A DNA stretch of 64,000 bases from Streptomyces zhihengii (GTDB lineage Bacteria > Actinomycetota > Actinomycetes > Streptomycetales > Streptomycetaceae). The notes beneath the pieces are model-generated. The model ran no database searches. It was not told the DNA's origin and was given only the letters and a program-made list of their open reading frames with translations. Positions 31,375 through 42,990 of this stretch are shown here, piece by piece (position 1 is the stretch's first letter; every line of letters begins with the position of its first letter). The position numbers and the translations under genes were made by a program. The stretch lies in NCBI RefSeq assembly GCF_016919245.1, contig NZ_JAFEJA010000001.1, positions 2,700,001-2,764,000 of the forward strand, in the 5' to 3' direction.

Positions 31375-34041
31375 TCAGCGCAGCAGCAGACCCGCCCGGC
31401 CGCCGGCGGACTCGGGGGCCTCAGGCGGCAGGGCGACGAGGCCCATGTCCGCGCCCGCCGGGATGAGCCGGTGGGCGGGCAGCACCCGCACGGTGTAGCC
31501 GAACGGGCCGGTGCGGTCCAGGGCCAGCGGGCCCTCGTAGACCCAGCGGCCCTCCAGGTCGGGGCCGCCGGCCGGCTTCAGCGGGAAGGTGCGGGTGTCG
31601 CGCAGGGCGTCGTCCGGGTCCACCCGGCCGGCGACGACCTGCACCTCCACGTCGTCGGGCCCCAGTTCGCCGAGGGTCGCGTGGACCCGGAGCGTCAGCG
31701 TCGAGCCGAGGCCGGCCGTCGGCGCGCCACCGGTGGCCGCGTCCTGGTCGACGGCCTCCACATGGTCGACCGCGACGGCCGGCCACGCGCCCCGCACCCT
31801 GGCCTTCCACCCCGCCAGCTCCTCCGCGGCGGCGGTGCCGAGCGCGCGGTGCGCCTCGGCGGCGGGGGCGTAGAGCCGCTCCACGTACTCGCGCACCATC
31901 CGGCCGGCGAGCACCTTCGGGCCGAGGGTCGTCAGGGTGCGGCGGACCATGTCGATCCAGCGGTCCGGCAGACCGCCGCCGCCCTCCTCGTAGAAGCGCG
32001 GCGCGATCCGCTCCTCGATGAGGGTGTAGAGGGCCGCCGCCTCCAGTTCGTCGCGGCGGTCCTCGTCGGTGGCCTCGCCGTCGGCGGTGGGGATCGCCCA
32101 GCCGAAGTCCGGCTCGTACCACTCGTCCCACCAGCCGTCGAGGACCGAGAGGTTGAGGGAGCCGTTGAGGGCGGCCTTCATCCCGCTGGTGCCGCAGGCC
32201 TCCAGGGGGCGCAGCGGGTTGTTCAGCCAGACGTCGCAGCCGGGGTAGAGCTTCTTCGCCATCGCCATGCCGTAGTCCGGCAGGAAGACGATGCGGTGGC
32301 GCACCCGCGGGTCGTCGGTGAAGCGGACCAGCTCGCGCACCAGCCGCTTGCCGCCGTCGTCGGCGGGGTGGGCCTTGCCGGCGACGACGATCTGGATGGG
32401 GCGGGTGGGGTGGAGCAGCAGCTCGGTGAGCCGCTGCCGGTCGCGCAGCATCAGGGTGAGCCGCTTGTAGGAGGGCACCCGGCGGGCGAAGCCGATGGTG
32501 AGCACGCCCGGGTCGAGCACCCCGTCGATCCAGCCGAGCTCGGCGGACCCGGCGCCGCGCTGGCGCCATGAGGCGCGCAGCCGCTCCCGGACCTCGGCCA
32601 CGAGCTGTTCGCGCAGGGTGCGGCGCAGCTCCCAGATCTCGGCGTCGGGGATGTCCGCGACGGCGTCCCAGCGGGGCGAGCCGCCGACGGAGAGGGCGTC
32701 CTCGGCGCGGCCCGGTCCGAGCCGGCGGGCGCCGAGGCGGAAGACCTCGGGAGCGACCCAGGTGGGGGCGTGGACGCCGTTGGTGACGGAGGTGATGGGC
32801 ACGTCGGCGGCGTCGAATCCCGGCCAGAGACCGGCGAACATGTCCCGGCTGACGGCGCCGTGCAGTTCGGATACCCCGTTGGCGCGCTGGGCGAGCCGCA
32901 GCCCCATCACGGCCATGTTGAACACCCCGCCGTCGCCGCCGGGGTAGCTCTCCGTGCCGAGCCTCAGGATGCGGTCGACGGGCACCCCGGCGAGCTCGGC
33001 GCCGTCGGCGAAGTGCCGGGCGACGAGGTCGCGGTCGAAGCGGTCGATGCCGGCGGGCACGGGCGTGTGGGTGGTGAACACCGTGCCCGCGCGCACCGCC
33101 TCCAGGGCGGCGTCGAAGCCGAGCCCGGGGCTGTCGCCCAGCTCCCGGATGCGCTCCAGCCCGAGGAATCCGGCGTGGCCCTCGTTGGTGTGGAAGACCT
33201 CGGGCGCGTCGTGGCCGGTGAGCCGGCAGTACGTGCGCACGGCGCGGACGCCGCCGATGCCGAGGAGCATCTCCTGGAGCAGCCGGTGCTCGCTGCCCCC
33301 GCCGTACAGCCGGTCGGTGACGTCGCGGGCGCCGGGACCGTTGTCCTCGACGTCGGAGTCGAGCATCAGCAGCGGGACCCTGCCGACCTGGGCGACCCAG
33401 ATGTGGGCGTGCAGCAGGCGCCCGGCGGGCAGGGCGAGGGTGACCCGGGCGGGGCCGCCGTCCTCCTCGCGCAGCAGCGAGACGGGCAGTTCGTTGGGGT
33501 CGAGCACCGGATAGTGCTCCTGCTGCCAGCCGTCGCGCGACAGCGACTGGCGGAAGTAGCCGTGGCGGTAGAGCAGCCCGACGCCGATCAGCGGGACGCC
33601 GAGATCGCTGGCGGCCTTGAGGTGGTCGCCGGCCAGGATGCCGAGACCGCCCGAGTACTGCGGGAGGGCGGCGGTGACGCCGAACTCGGGCGAGAAGTAG
33701 GCGATGGCGGCGGGAAACTCGGGGGCGTCCTCACCGCCGCCGCCGGCGCTCTGGTACCACCTGCGGCCGTGCAGGTAGTCGTCGAGGTCGTCGGCCGCCG
33801 CGGCGAGCCGGCGCAGGAAACGGCGGTCCTTGGCGAGTTCGGCCATCCGTGCGGCGGACACGCCGCCGAGCAGCCGCACGGGGTCGCCCCCCGCCGCCTG
33901 CCACCCCTCGGGGTCGACGGATCGGAACAGCTCTTGGGTCTCGGTGTGCCAGGACCAGCGCAGATTGCGCGCCAGCGCGCTGAGCGGTCGCAGGGGTTCG
34001 GGCAGGACGGGGCGGACGGTGAAACGACGAATGGCCTTCAC
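31375..34041 (-). CDS. glgP: Alpha-glucan (maltodextrin/glycogen) phosphorylase
   Basis: This 888-residue protein cleaves alpha-1,4-glucans with phosphate, releasing glucose-1-phosphate. The N-terminal domain (RPVLPEPLRPLSALARNLRWSW) is the DUF3417-type extension of the MalP/GlgP branch found in archaea and actinobacteria. It is followed by the phosphorylase core with YSGGLGILAGDHLKAASDLG, TVFTTHTPVPAGIDRF, VTNGVHAPTW, and the pyridoxal-phosphate region containing CGTSGMKAALNGSLNLS near residue 620. The GTG at 34041 is chosen for AAGGTGG 6 nt upstream and because residue 1 then leads directly into VKAIRRFTV; upstream ATGs add an unconserved tail. It is divergent from glgE, so synthesis and breakdown of the same polymer are encoded back to back. 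Confidence 0.92.
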   Translation of the reverse strand: MKAIRRFTVRPVLPEPLRPLSALARNLRWSWHTETQELFRSVDPEGWQAAGGDPVRLLGGVSAARMAELAKDRRFLRRLAAAADDLDDYLHGRRWYQSAGGGGEDAPEFPAAIAYFSPEFGVTAALPQYSGGLGILAGDHLKAASDLGVPLIGVGLLYRHGYFRQSLSRDGWQQEHYPVLDPNELPVSLLREEDGGPARVTLALPAGRLLHAHIWVAQVGRVPLLMLDSDVEDNGPGARDVTDRLYGGGSEHRLLQEMLLGIGGVRAVRTYCRLTGHDAPEVFHTNEGHAGFLGLERIRELGDSPGLGFDAALEAVRAGTVFTTHTPVPAGIDRFDRDLVARHFADGAELAGVPVDRILRLGTESYPGGDGGVFNMAVMGLRLAQRANGVSELHGAVSRDMFAGLWPGFDAADVPITSVTNGVHAPTWVAPEVFRLGARRLGPGRAEDALSVGGSPRWDAVADIPDAEIWELRRTLREQLVAEVRERLRASWRQRGAGSAELGWIDGVLDPGVLTIGFARRVPSYKRLTLMLRDRQRLTELLLHPTRPIQIVVAGKAHPADDGGKRLVRELVRFTDDPRVRHRIVFLPDYGMAMAKKLYPGCDVWLNNPLRPLEACGTSGMKAALNGSLNLSVLDGWWDEWYEPDFGWAIPTADGEATDEDRRDELEAAALYTLIEERIAPRFYEEGGGGLPDRWIDMVRRTLTTLGPKVLAGRMVREYVERLYAPAAEAHRALGTAAAEELAGWKARVRGAWPAVAVDHVEAVDQDAATGGAPTAGLGSTLTLRVHATLGELGPDDVEVQVVAGRVDPDDALRDTRTFPLKPAGGPDLEGRWVYEGPLALDRTGPFGYTVRVLPAHRLIPAGADMGLVALPPEAPESAGGRAGLLLR

Positions 34042-34396
34042 AGGTCCCACCTTCGCAGGGGATATGGGCATCCGAGCGGACGCACGACGCATTTCGTGTC
34101 GGACGCCGCCTTTCCGTCGCCGCCGACGCTACCGGGCGCGTCCGGGACCCCACCACGGCGCACGGAGGCGCTCCGGCGCATCCGTATACACGAGCGGCGT
34201 GCGGGGGTCGGGTTCCGGCCGTGTGACGTCCGGGGTCCCTGATGTGTGTCTTGTCGGGACCGCTACGTCCTAGTAGTTAACACATAGCCGGATTGCCCCC
34301 CGGGGACCCGGGGGAAGGCTCATCCGGTACGCAAGCGAGCACACCCGACGATCGCGTCCTTTCCGTCCACCCGAGTGAACGCGGACTGGAGCCGAC
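34042..34396. other. Divergent glgP/glgE control region
   Basis: This 355-bp gap has no supported gene. It contains a locally AT-rich patch (about 34250-34290, with TTGTCG at 34251 and TAGTAGTTAACACATAG) that is the best candidate promoter toward glgE, although -35/-10 spacing is not ideal, and a GC inverted repeat (CCCCCGGG with CCCGGGGG, about 34297-34315). No operator could be assigned. Confidence 0.4.
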
Positions 34397-36501
<2,105 letters not shown>

Positions 36502-36505
<4 letters not shown>

Positions 36506-38280
36506 TCGTCAACGAGCCCGTCCCCGACACCTTCGAGGACACCCCCGCCCGCGACCGCGACCCCGACTGGTTCAAGCGCGCCGTCTTCTACGAGGTCCTG
36601 GTCCGCTCCTTCCAGGACAGCAACGGCGACGGCGTCGGTGACCTGAAGGGCATCACCGCCAAGCTGGACTATCTGCAGTGGCTGGGCGTGGACTGCCTGT
36701 GGCTGCCGCCGTTCTTCAAGTCCCCGCTGCGCGACGGCGGTTACGACGTCGCCGACTACACCTCCGTGCTGCCGGAATTCGGCGACCTGGCCGACTTCGT
36801 CGAGTTCGTCGACGCGGCCCACCAGCGCGGCATGCGGGTGATCATCGACTTCGTCATGAACCACACCAGCGATCAGCACGAGTGGTTCCAGCAGTCCCGG
36901 TCCGACCCGGACGGCCCCTACGGCGACTACTACGTCTGGGCCGACGACGACAAGCAGTACCAGGACGCCCGCATCATCTTCGTGGACACCGAGTCGTCCA
37001 ACTGGACGTTCGACCCGGTACGCAAGCAGTACTACTGGCACCGGTTCTTCTCTCATCAGCCGGACCTCAACTACGAGAACCCGGCCGTGCAGGAGGAGAT
37101 CATCTCCGCGCTGCGGTTCTGGCTCGATCTCGGGATCGACGGCTTCCGGCTCGACGCGGTGCCGTACCTCTACCAGGAGGAGGGCACCAACTGCGAGAAC
37201 CTCCCGCGCACCCACTCGTTCCTCAAGCGGGTCCGCAAGGAGATCGACGCGCACTACCCGGACACCGTGCTGCTCGCCGAGGCCAACCAGTGGCCGGAGG
37301 ACGTCGTCGACTACTTCGGCGACTACTCGGCCGGCGGCGACGAGTGCCACATGGCGTTCCACTTCCCCGTGATGCCGCGGATCTTCATGGCGGTGCGGCG
37401 GGAGTCGCGCTACCCGGTCTCGGAGATCCTGGCGAAGACGCCGTCCATCCCGCAGAACTGCCAGTGGGGCATCTTCCTGCGCAACCACGACGAGCTGACG
37501 CTCGAGATGGTGACGGACGAAGAGCGCGACTACATGTACGCGGAGTACGCCAAGGACCCGCGGATGCGGGCCAACATCGGCATCCGCCGCCGTCTCGCGC
37601 CGCTGCTGGACAACGACCGCAACCAGATCGAGCTCTTCACGGCCCTGCTGCTGTCGCTGCCCGGCTCGCCGATCCTCTACTACGGGGACGAGATCGGCAT
37701 GGGAGACAACATCTGGCTCGGCGACCGGGACGCCGTTCGCACCCCCATGCAGTGGACCCCGGACCGCAACGCGGGCTTCTCCTCCAGCGACCCCGGCCGG
37801 CTGTACCTGCCGACGATCATGGACCCGGTCTACGGCTACCAGGTCACCAACGTCGAGGCGTCGATGTCGTCGCCCTCGTCGCTGCTGCACTGGACCCGCC
37901 GGATGATCGAGATCCGCAAGCAGAACCCGGCCTTCGGGCTCGGTTCGTACACGGAACTGCCCTCGTCCAATCCGGCCGTCCTGGCCTTTCTGCGGGAGTA
38001 CCAGGACGACCTGGTGCTGTGCGTCCACAACTTCTCCCGCTTCGCGCAGCCGACCGAGCTGGACCTGCGGGCGTTCAACGGACGCCATCCGGTGGAGCTG
38101 ATCGGCGGCGTGCGGTTCCCCGCGATCGGCCAGTGGCCCTACCTCCTGACCCTCGCCGGCCACGGCTTCTACTGGTTCCGGCTGCGCAAGGACGCCGCTC
38201 CGGGCATCGCGCCGGGCACGTCGGCCGGCACCACGACCGGTCCGGCGGCGGGTGCCGCGGCGGGCGGTCTCACCCCCTGA
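36502..38280 (+). CDS. treS: Trehalose synthase / maltose-trehalose isomerase
   Basis: This 592-residue GH13_16 enzyme interconverts trehalose and maltose. Barrel motifs include [19 protein letters not shown] and [14 protein letters not shown]. The catalytic residues are Asp218 ([10 protein letters not shown]), Glu260 (LLAEANQWP) and Asp330 (RNHDELT); their spacing of 42 and 70 residues equals that recalled for mycobacterial TreS. A C-terminal beta domain ([20 protein letters not shown]) precedes an Ala/Gly/Thr-rich tail without known role. The start overlaps the glgE stop by 4 nt. In this pathway TreS supplies maltose to the kinase encoded next. In mycobacteria the two proteins form a complex; here they are separate genes, 178 nt apart, with a hairpin between. 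Confidence 0.95.
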
Positions 38281-38335
38281 CGGCCCGTGGGGAGAGCCGG
38301 GGGCGCGCAGGTCCGAAAACGCACCCCCTGCTCCG

Positions 38336-38359
38336 GCGGGGCGGTTTCCACCGCCCCGC
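38336..38359 (+). terminator. Hairpin between treS and the maltokinase gene
   Basis: GCGGGGCGGT (38336-38345) pairs perfectly with ACCGCCCCGC (38350-38359) around a TTCC loop. It has no T-tract. It may partially terminate the glgE-treS transcript or stabilise its 3' end, implying that mak-glgB can have its own promoter. Confidence 0.5.
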
Positions 38360-38458
38360 TCCGGGCACTCTCCCCTTCATCCCCGCGCGCCGCCGGACAG
38401 CAACCGCTGCAATCCGGGACACTTTGCGCATTCGTGGTGTACCCGGGGAAAGGACGCG

Positions 38459-39844
38459 ATGCCCATGTCGGAGGCTGCTTCCACCCGGACCTCGCCCGCA
38501 CTACTTGCGTCGCTCGCACCGCTGCTGCACTCCTGGCTGCCGGCACAGCGCTGGTTCGCCGGCAAAGGATCACCGGTCACCGGCTTCACCCTCGACCTCG
38601 CGACCGAACTGCTGCCGGTGCGCGGCTCCGGCGGACCGGGCCTGCTGCATCTGCTCCTGCGGGTCCACCAGCCGGACCGGCCGCCGAGGGCCGAAGGCGA
38701 CTGCTACCAGCTCCTGATCGGCACCCGTCCCACCCTGCCGCCCGCCCTCGCCCCCGCGCTCATCGGCCACGCCGCCCAGGGCCCGCTGGCCGGACTCACC
38801 CTCTACGAGGGGACCCACGACCCCCGCCTCGCGGGCCTGCTGCTGGAACGGCTGCGCACACCCGGCACGTTGGGCCCCCTGCGCTTCGAACGGTTCGACG
38901 GCTCCGCCCCGGTCCCCCGCGACCTGCCGGCCCGCCCGCTCGGCGCCGAGCAGTCCAACTCCTCGCTCGTATACGGCGACAGCTACATCCTCAAGATCTT
39001 CCGCAGGCTGCACCCAGGCGCCAATCCGGACCTGGAGCTGCCGCTGGCCCTCGCCCGGGCCGGATGCCGCCGGGTCCCCACGCCCGTCGCCTGGTACCGG
39101 TCCGCCGCGCCGGAACCTTTCACCCTGGGCGTGCTCCAGCCCTTCCTGCCCGGCTCGCGGGACGGCTGGGTGCTGGCCCTCGACGCACTGGCGGCCGGCC
39201 GCTCGTTCCGTGCCGAGGCGCGTGAACTGGGCCGGGTGACCGCCGAGGTGCACACGGCACTCGCCGACGCGCTCCCGGTGGTGAAGCTGAGCGGCCCCCA
39301 GTCCGAGCGGCTGGCGGCCGGGATGACCGACCGGCTGGAGGCCGCCGCGCGCGCGGTCCCCGCGCTGGGCCCGTACGCGCCCCGGCTGCGCACGGCCTTC
39401 GAGGCCGTCGGCGTGCTCGGCAGACGCGGCCGCATCTGGGCGGCGCAGCGCGTCCACGGCGATCTGCACCTCGGCCAGATACTGCGCGGCCCCGTGGACA
39501 CGCCCTGGTCCGTCATCGACTTCGAGGGCGAGCCGGCCAGCCCGCTCACGGAACGCTGCCGTCCGCAGCCCGCCGTCCGCGACGTCGCCGGGATGCTCCG
39601 CTCGTTCGACTACGCCGCCCGCACACACCGCCCGTGGAACCCGGCCTGGGCGGAGGCGTGCCGCGACGCCTACTGCGCGGGCTACGCGGAGGCCGCGGGC
39701 TGCGACCCGCGCGAGGAGCCCGAGCTGCTGCGCGCGTACGAGACCGACAAGGCCGTCTACGAGGCCGTCTACGAGGCACGCCACCGGCCCGACTGGCTGC
39801 CCGTCCCGATGGCCGCGATCGAACGCCTCGCGTCGGTCGGCTGA
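38459..39844 (+). CDS. mak: Maltokinase (maltose 1-kinase)
   Basis: This 461-residue ATP-dependent kinase makes maltose-1-phosphate, the GlgE donor; it is also called Pep2. The N-terminal cap has [15 protein letters not shown], typical of maltokinases, and the C-terminal lobe has the aminoglycoside-phosphotransferase-like catalytic loop [12 protein letters not shown] (Asp catalytic, about 332) and the metal-binding motif VIDFEGEP. The ATG at 38459 is used, with AAAGGA 5 nt upstream; an ATG two codons later is less well spaced. It is followed 54 nt later by glgB. Confidence 0.93.
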   Translation: MPMSEAASTRTSPALLASLAPLLHSWLPAQRWFAGKGSPVTGFTLDLATELLPVRGSGGPGLLHLLLRVHQPDRPPRAEGDCYQLLIGTRPTLPPALAPALIGHAAQGPLAGLTLYEGTHDPRLAGLLLERLRTPGTLGPLRFERFDGSAPVPRDLPARPLGAEQSNSSLVYGDSYILKIFRRLHPGANPDLELPLALARAGCRRVPTPVAWYRSAAPEPFTLGVLQPFLPGSRDGWVLALDALAAGRSFRAEARELGRVTAEVHTALADALPVVKLSGPQSERLAAGMTDRLEAAARAVPALGPYAPRLRTAFEAVGVLGRRGRIWAAQRVHGDLHLGQILRGPVDTPWSVIDFEGEPASPLTERCRPQPAVRDVAGMLRSFDYAARTHRPWNPAWAEACRDAYCAGYAEAAGCDPREEPELLRAYETDKAVYEAVYEARHRPDWLPVPMAAIERLASVG

Positions 39845-39898
39845 CTCCCCCCACTCCCCCGTCCCACCTCCCTTTCCCGTGCCCAGGAGGCCGAACCC

Positions 39899-42800
39899 GT
39901 GACCCCCCGCCGTGCCCCTCGCCCCTCCGACTCCTCGCCCACTCCGCAGCCCCCCGACGCCACGGGCGCGCAGGACGCCCCGCCCGCCGCGGAGACCGGC
40001 CCGACGGGCGCGGCGGCCGCCCCGGACGCCGCGCCCGCCGGTTCCGGCGGGCCGGCGGACACCGCCGGTCCGGGGCGATCCGCACGCAGGGCCCGGGCGA
40101 AGTCCGGGTCGGCGGCGGACGCTCCCCCGGCGGCGAGCACGGACGCGGACGGCGCGGGCGAAGCAGGTGCGGCCGACGCCCTCGGGGCGGCGGGGCGCAC
40201 CGGGGCCAAGGCCAAGGGCAAGGGCAGGAAGGGTGCCAAGGGGGGCGGCAAGGCCGCCCGGGACGGCGCCCTCGCGGAGCCGGGGGTGCCCGGAGCCGAG
40301 CCCGGGAAGGCGGCGGAGGCCGAGCCGGTCGCCGAGGTGGCGCGGCCCGGAGCGGAGACGGGCGCACTCACCGGGACGGAGGCGCCCGGCCTGCCCGGAC
40401 AGGGCGCGCCGGCCGCGGCGAAGGCGCCCGGTCTGCCGGTGCAGGGGCGTCTCGACGACGCCGTGCCCGCCGCGATGGCGAGCGCCGGCACCGGCCCCGC
40501 CCGTTCGGCGTCCCGGTCCGCACCGGGCACCCGGGCCACCGAGCCGCCGGGGCCCCGGCGGCCGCCGGACGGCGGTCCGCCACCGGCGGCACGGGCGGCA
40601 CCGGCGGACGCGGCGGGGCCCGTGACGCGGGCTCCGCATCCGGATCCGGCCGCACCCCGCGTGCCGCGGCGGCGGACGGCACCGCCTCCGGGCCCCGGAA
40701 CACCGCCGCCGCCCCCGCACCCCGCCCCGGCGGCCTGCGGCCCGCGGCGGACCTGGGCGACGAGGACCGCGGGCGGCTGCTGAGCGGCGGCCACCACGAC
40801 CCCCACTCCCTGCTCGGGGCCCACCCGGTGCGCGGCGGCGTGCAGTTGCGGGTGCTGCGCCCGCACGCCACCGCGGTCACCATCCTGGCCAAGGGGCTGC
40901 GCACCGAGCTCCACGACGACGGCGACGGCTTCTTCTCCGGTGTGCTGCCGCTGCGCACGATGCCCGAGTACCGGCTGCTGGTCGCCTACCCCGACCACGC
41001 GGAGGGCTACGAGACCGACGACCCGTACCGCTTCCTGCCCGCCCTCGGCGACCTGGATCTGCATCTGATCGGGGAGGGCCGGCACGAGGAGCTGTGGAAC
41101 GCGCTCGGCGCGCACCCCCTCACCCACCAGGGCGTCACCGGCACCCGGTTCACCGTCTGGGCGCCCAACGCCCGCGGGGTGCGGGTGGTCGGCGACTTCA
41201 ACTACTGGGACGGCACCGGCTTCCCGATGCGCTCGCTGGGCTCCACGGGCGTGTGGGAGCTGTTCCTGCCCGGGGTCGGCGAGGGCGCGCTCTACAAGTT
41301 CGAGATCATGCGCCCGGACGGCTCGCACACCCTGCGGGCCGACCCGATGGCGCGCGCCACCGAGGTGCCGCCGGCGAACGCCTCCGTGGTGACCCGCTCG
41401 CGGCACGAGTGGACGGACCACGAGTGGATGGCGCACCGCGGCGACCGGCCCGTCCACGAGGCGCCCCTGTCGGTCTACGAGGTGCACCTGGCCTCCTGGC
41501 GACCCGGGCTGACCTACCGCCAGCTCGCCGAGCAGCTCCCCCGCTACGTCAGGGAACTCGGCTTCACCCACGTCGAGTTCATGCCGGTGGCCGAGCACCC
41601 CTTCGGCGGCTCCTGGGGCTACCAGGTCACCGGCTTCTACGCGCCGACCTCCCGGATGGGCAGCCCGGACGACTTCCGCTTCCTCGTCGACAGCCTGCAC
41701 CGGGCGGGCATCGGCGTGCTGGTCGACTGGGTGCCGGCGCACTTCCCCCGCGACGACTGGGCGCTGGCCGAGTTCGACGGCCGCCCGCTGTACGAGCACG
41801 GCGACCCCTCGCGGGCGGCGCACCCCGACTGGGGGACGCTGGAGTTCGACTACGGGCGCAAGGAGGTGCGGAACTTCCTCGTCGCCAACGCGGTCTACTG
41901 GTGCGAGGAGTTCCACATCGACGGCCTGCGGGTGGACGCCGTCGCCTCGATGCTCTACCTCGACTACTCCCGCGAGGACGGCCAGTGGTCGCCCAACGAG
42001 CACGGCGGCCGGGAGAACCTCGACGCGGTGGCCTTCCTCCAGGAGATGAACGCCACGGTCTACCGGCGCTGCCCCGGGGTGGTCACCATCGCCGAGGAGT
42101 CCACCGCCTGGGACGGCGTCACCCGCGCCACCCACCATGTGGGCCACGGCGGCTTCGGCGGCCTCGGCTTCGGCCTGAAGTGGAACATGGGCTGGATGCA
42201 CGACTCGCTCGGGTACATCGAGCACGAGCCCGTGCACCGCAAGTTCCACCACAACGAGATGACGTTCTCGATGGTGTACGCCTACAGCGAGAACTACGTG
42301 CTGCCGATCTCGCACGACGAGGTGGTGCACGGCAAGCGGGCGCTGGTCAGCAAGATGCCCGGCGACTGGTGGCAGCAGCGTGCGAACCACCGCGCCTACC
42401 TGGGCTTCATGTGGGCCCACCCGGGCAAGCAACTGCTGTTCATGGGACAGGAGTTCGCCCAGGGCGCCGAGTGGTCGGAGGGCCACGGCCCGGACTGGTG
42501 GCTGCTCGACCCGTCGTACGCGGCCGAGCCCGACCACCGCGGTGTGCGCGACCTGGTGCGCGAGCTGAACACGGTCTACGCGGGCACCCCGGCGCTGTGG
42601 CAGCAGGACACGGTGCCGGACGGCTTCGACTGGGTGGACGGCGGCGCCGCCGAGGACAACGTCCTCGCCTTCCTGCGCTTCGACCGCGACGGCGCCCCGC
42701 TGCTGGCGGTGAGCAACTTCTCGCCCGTGGTGCGCCACGGCTTCCGGCTCGGCGTGCCCGGTTCCGTGCCGGTGTGGTCGGAGGTGCTCAACACCGACGA

Positions 42801-42933
42801 GGAGCGGTTCGGCGGTTCCGGAGTGGTCAACGCGGACCCGGTCAAGACCGAGCAGGCCGAGTCCCACGGCCGCCGGACGTCGGTGACGCTGACGCTGCCG
42901 CCGCTGGCGACGCTCTGGCTGCGGCCGGCCTGA
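39899..42933 (+). CDS. glgB: 1,4-alpha-glucan branching enzyme, apparently frameshifted in its N-terminal tail
   Basis: GlgB transfers alpha-1,4 chains to 1,6 branches. The start is the GTG at 39899, 8 nt after AGGAGG, opening an Ala/Pro/Gly-rich tail ([37 protein letters not shown]) like those on other Streptomyces GlgB proteins. That frame hits a stop at 40783. All recognised GlgB sequence lies in the -1 frame, readable from about 40500: [23 protein letters not shown]48 ([20 protein letters not shown]), and the GH13 barrel with [18 protein letters not shown] (nucleophile Asp), VTIAEEST (Glu) and [11 protein letters not shown], ending at 42933. Codon-position GC switches frame within about 40500-40620. 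A base missing in this simple sequence, from sequencing error or true mutation, is likelier than programmed frameshifting. The catalytic part is intact. Confidence 0.85.
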
Positions 42934-42944
42934 CCCGGGGCGGC

Positions 42945-42979
42945 GGGGGCGCGGTCACCGGGGCGGTGACCGCGCCCCC
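42945..42979. terminator. Bidirectional terminator between glgB and the helicase gene
   Basis: A perfect 15-bp stem (GGGGGCGCGGTCACC at 42945-42959 with GGTGACCGCGCCCCC at 42965-42979) and a 5-nt loop fill the 57-bp gap between convergent genes. Confidence 0.8.
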
Positions 42980-42990
42980 GGCCCGTCCGG

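Noticed and set aside
39634..39898. Upstream start for glgB in the catalytic frame, overlapping the maltokinase gene
   Set aside because: It would overlap mak by 211 nt, has no ribosome site, and the translation between 39634 and 40500 is Arg/Gly-rich shadow sequence; a frameshift explains the data better.
40500..40620. Programmed -1 ribosomal frameshift in glgB
   Set aside because: No convincing X-XXY-YYZ slippery heptamer with correct phase and downstream structure was found; a missing base is more likely.
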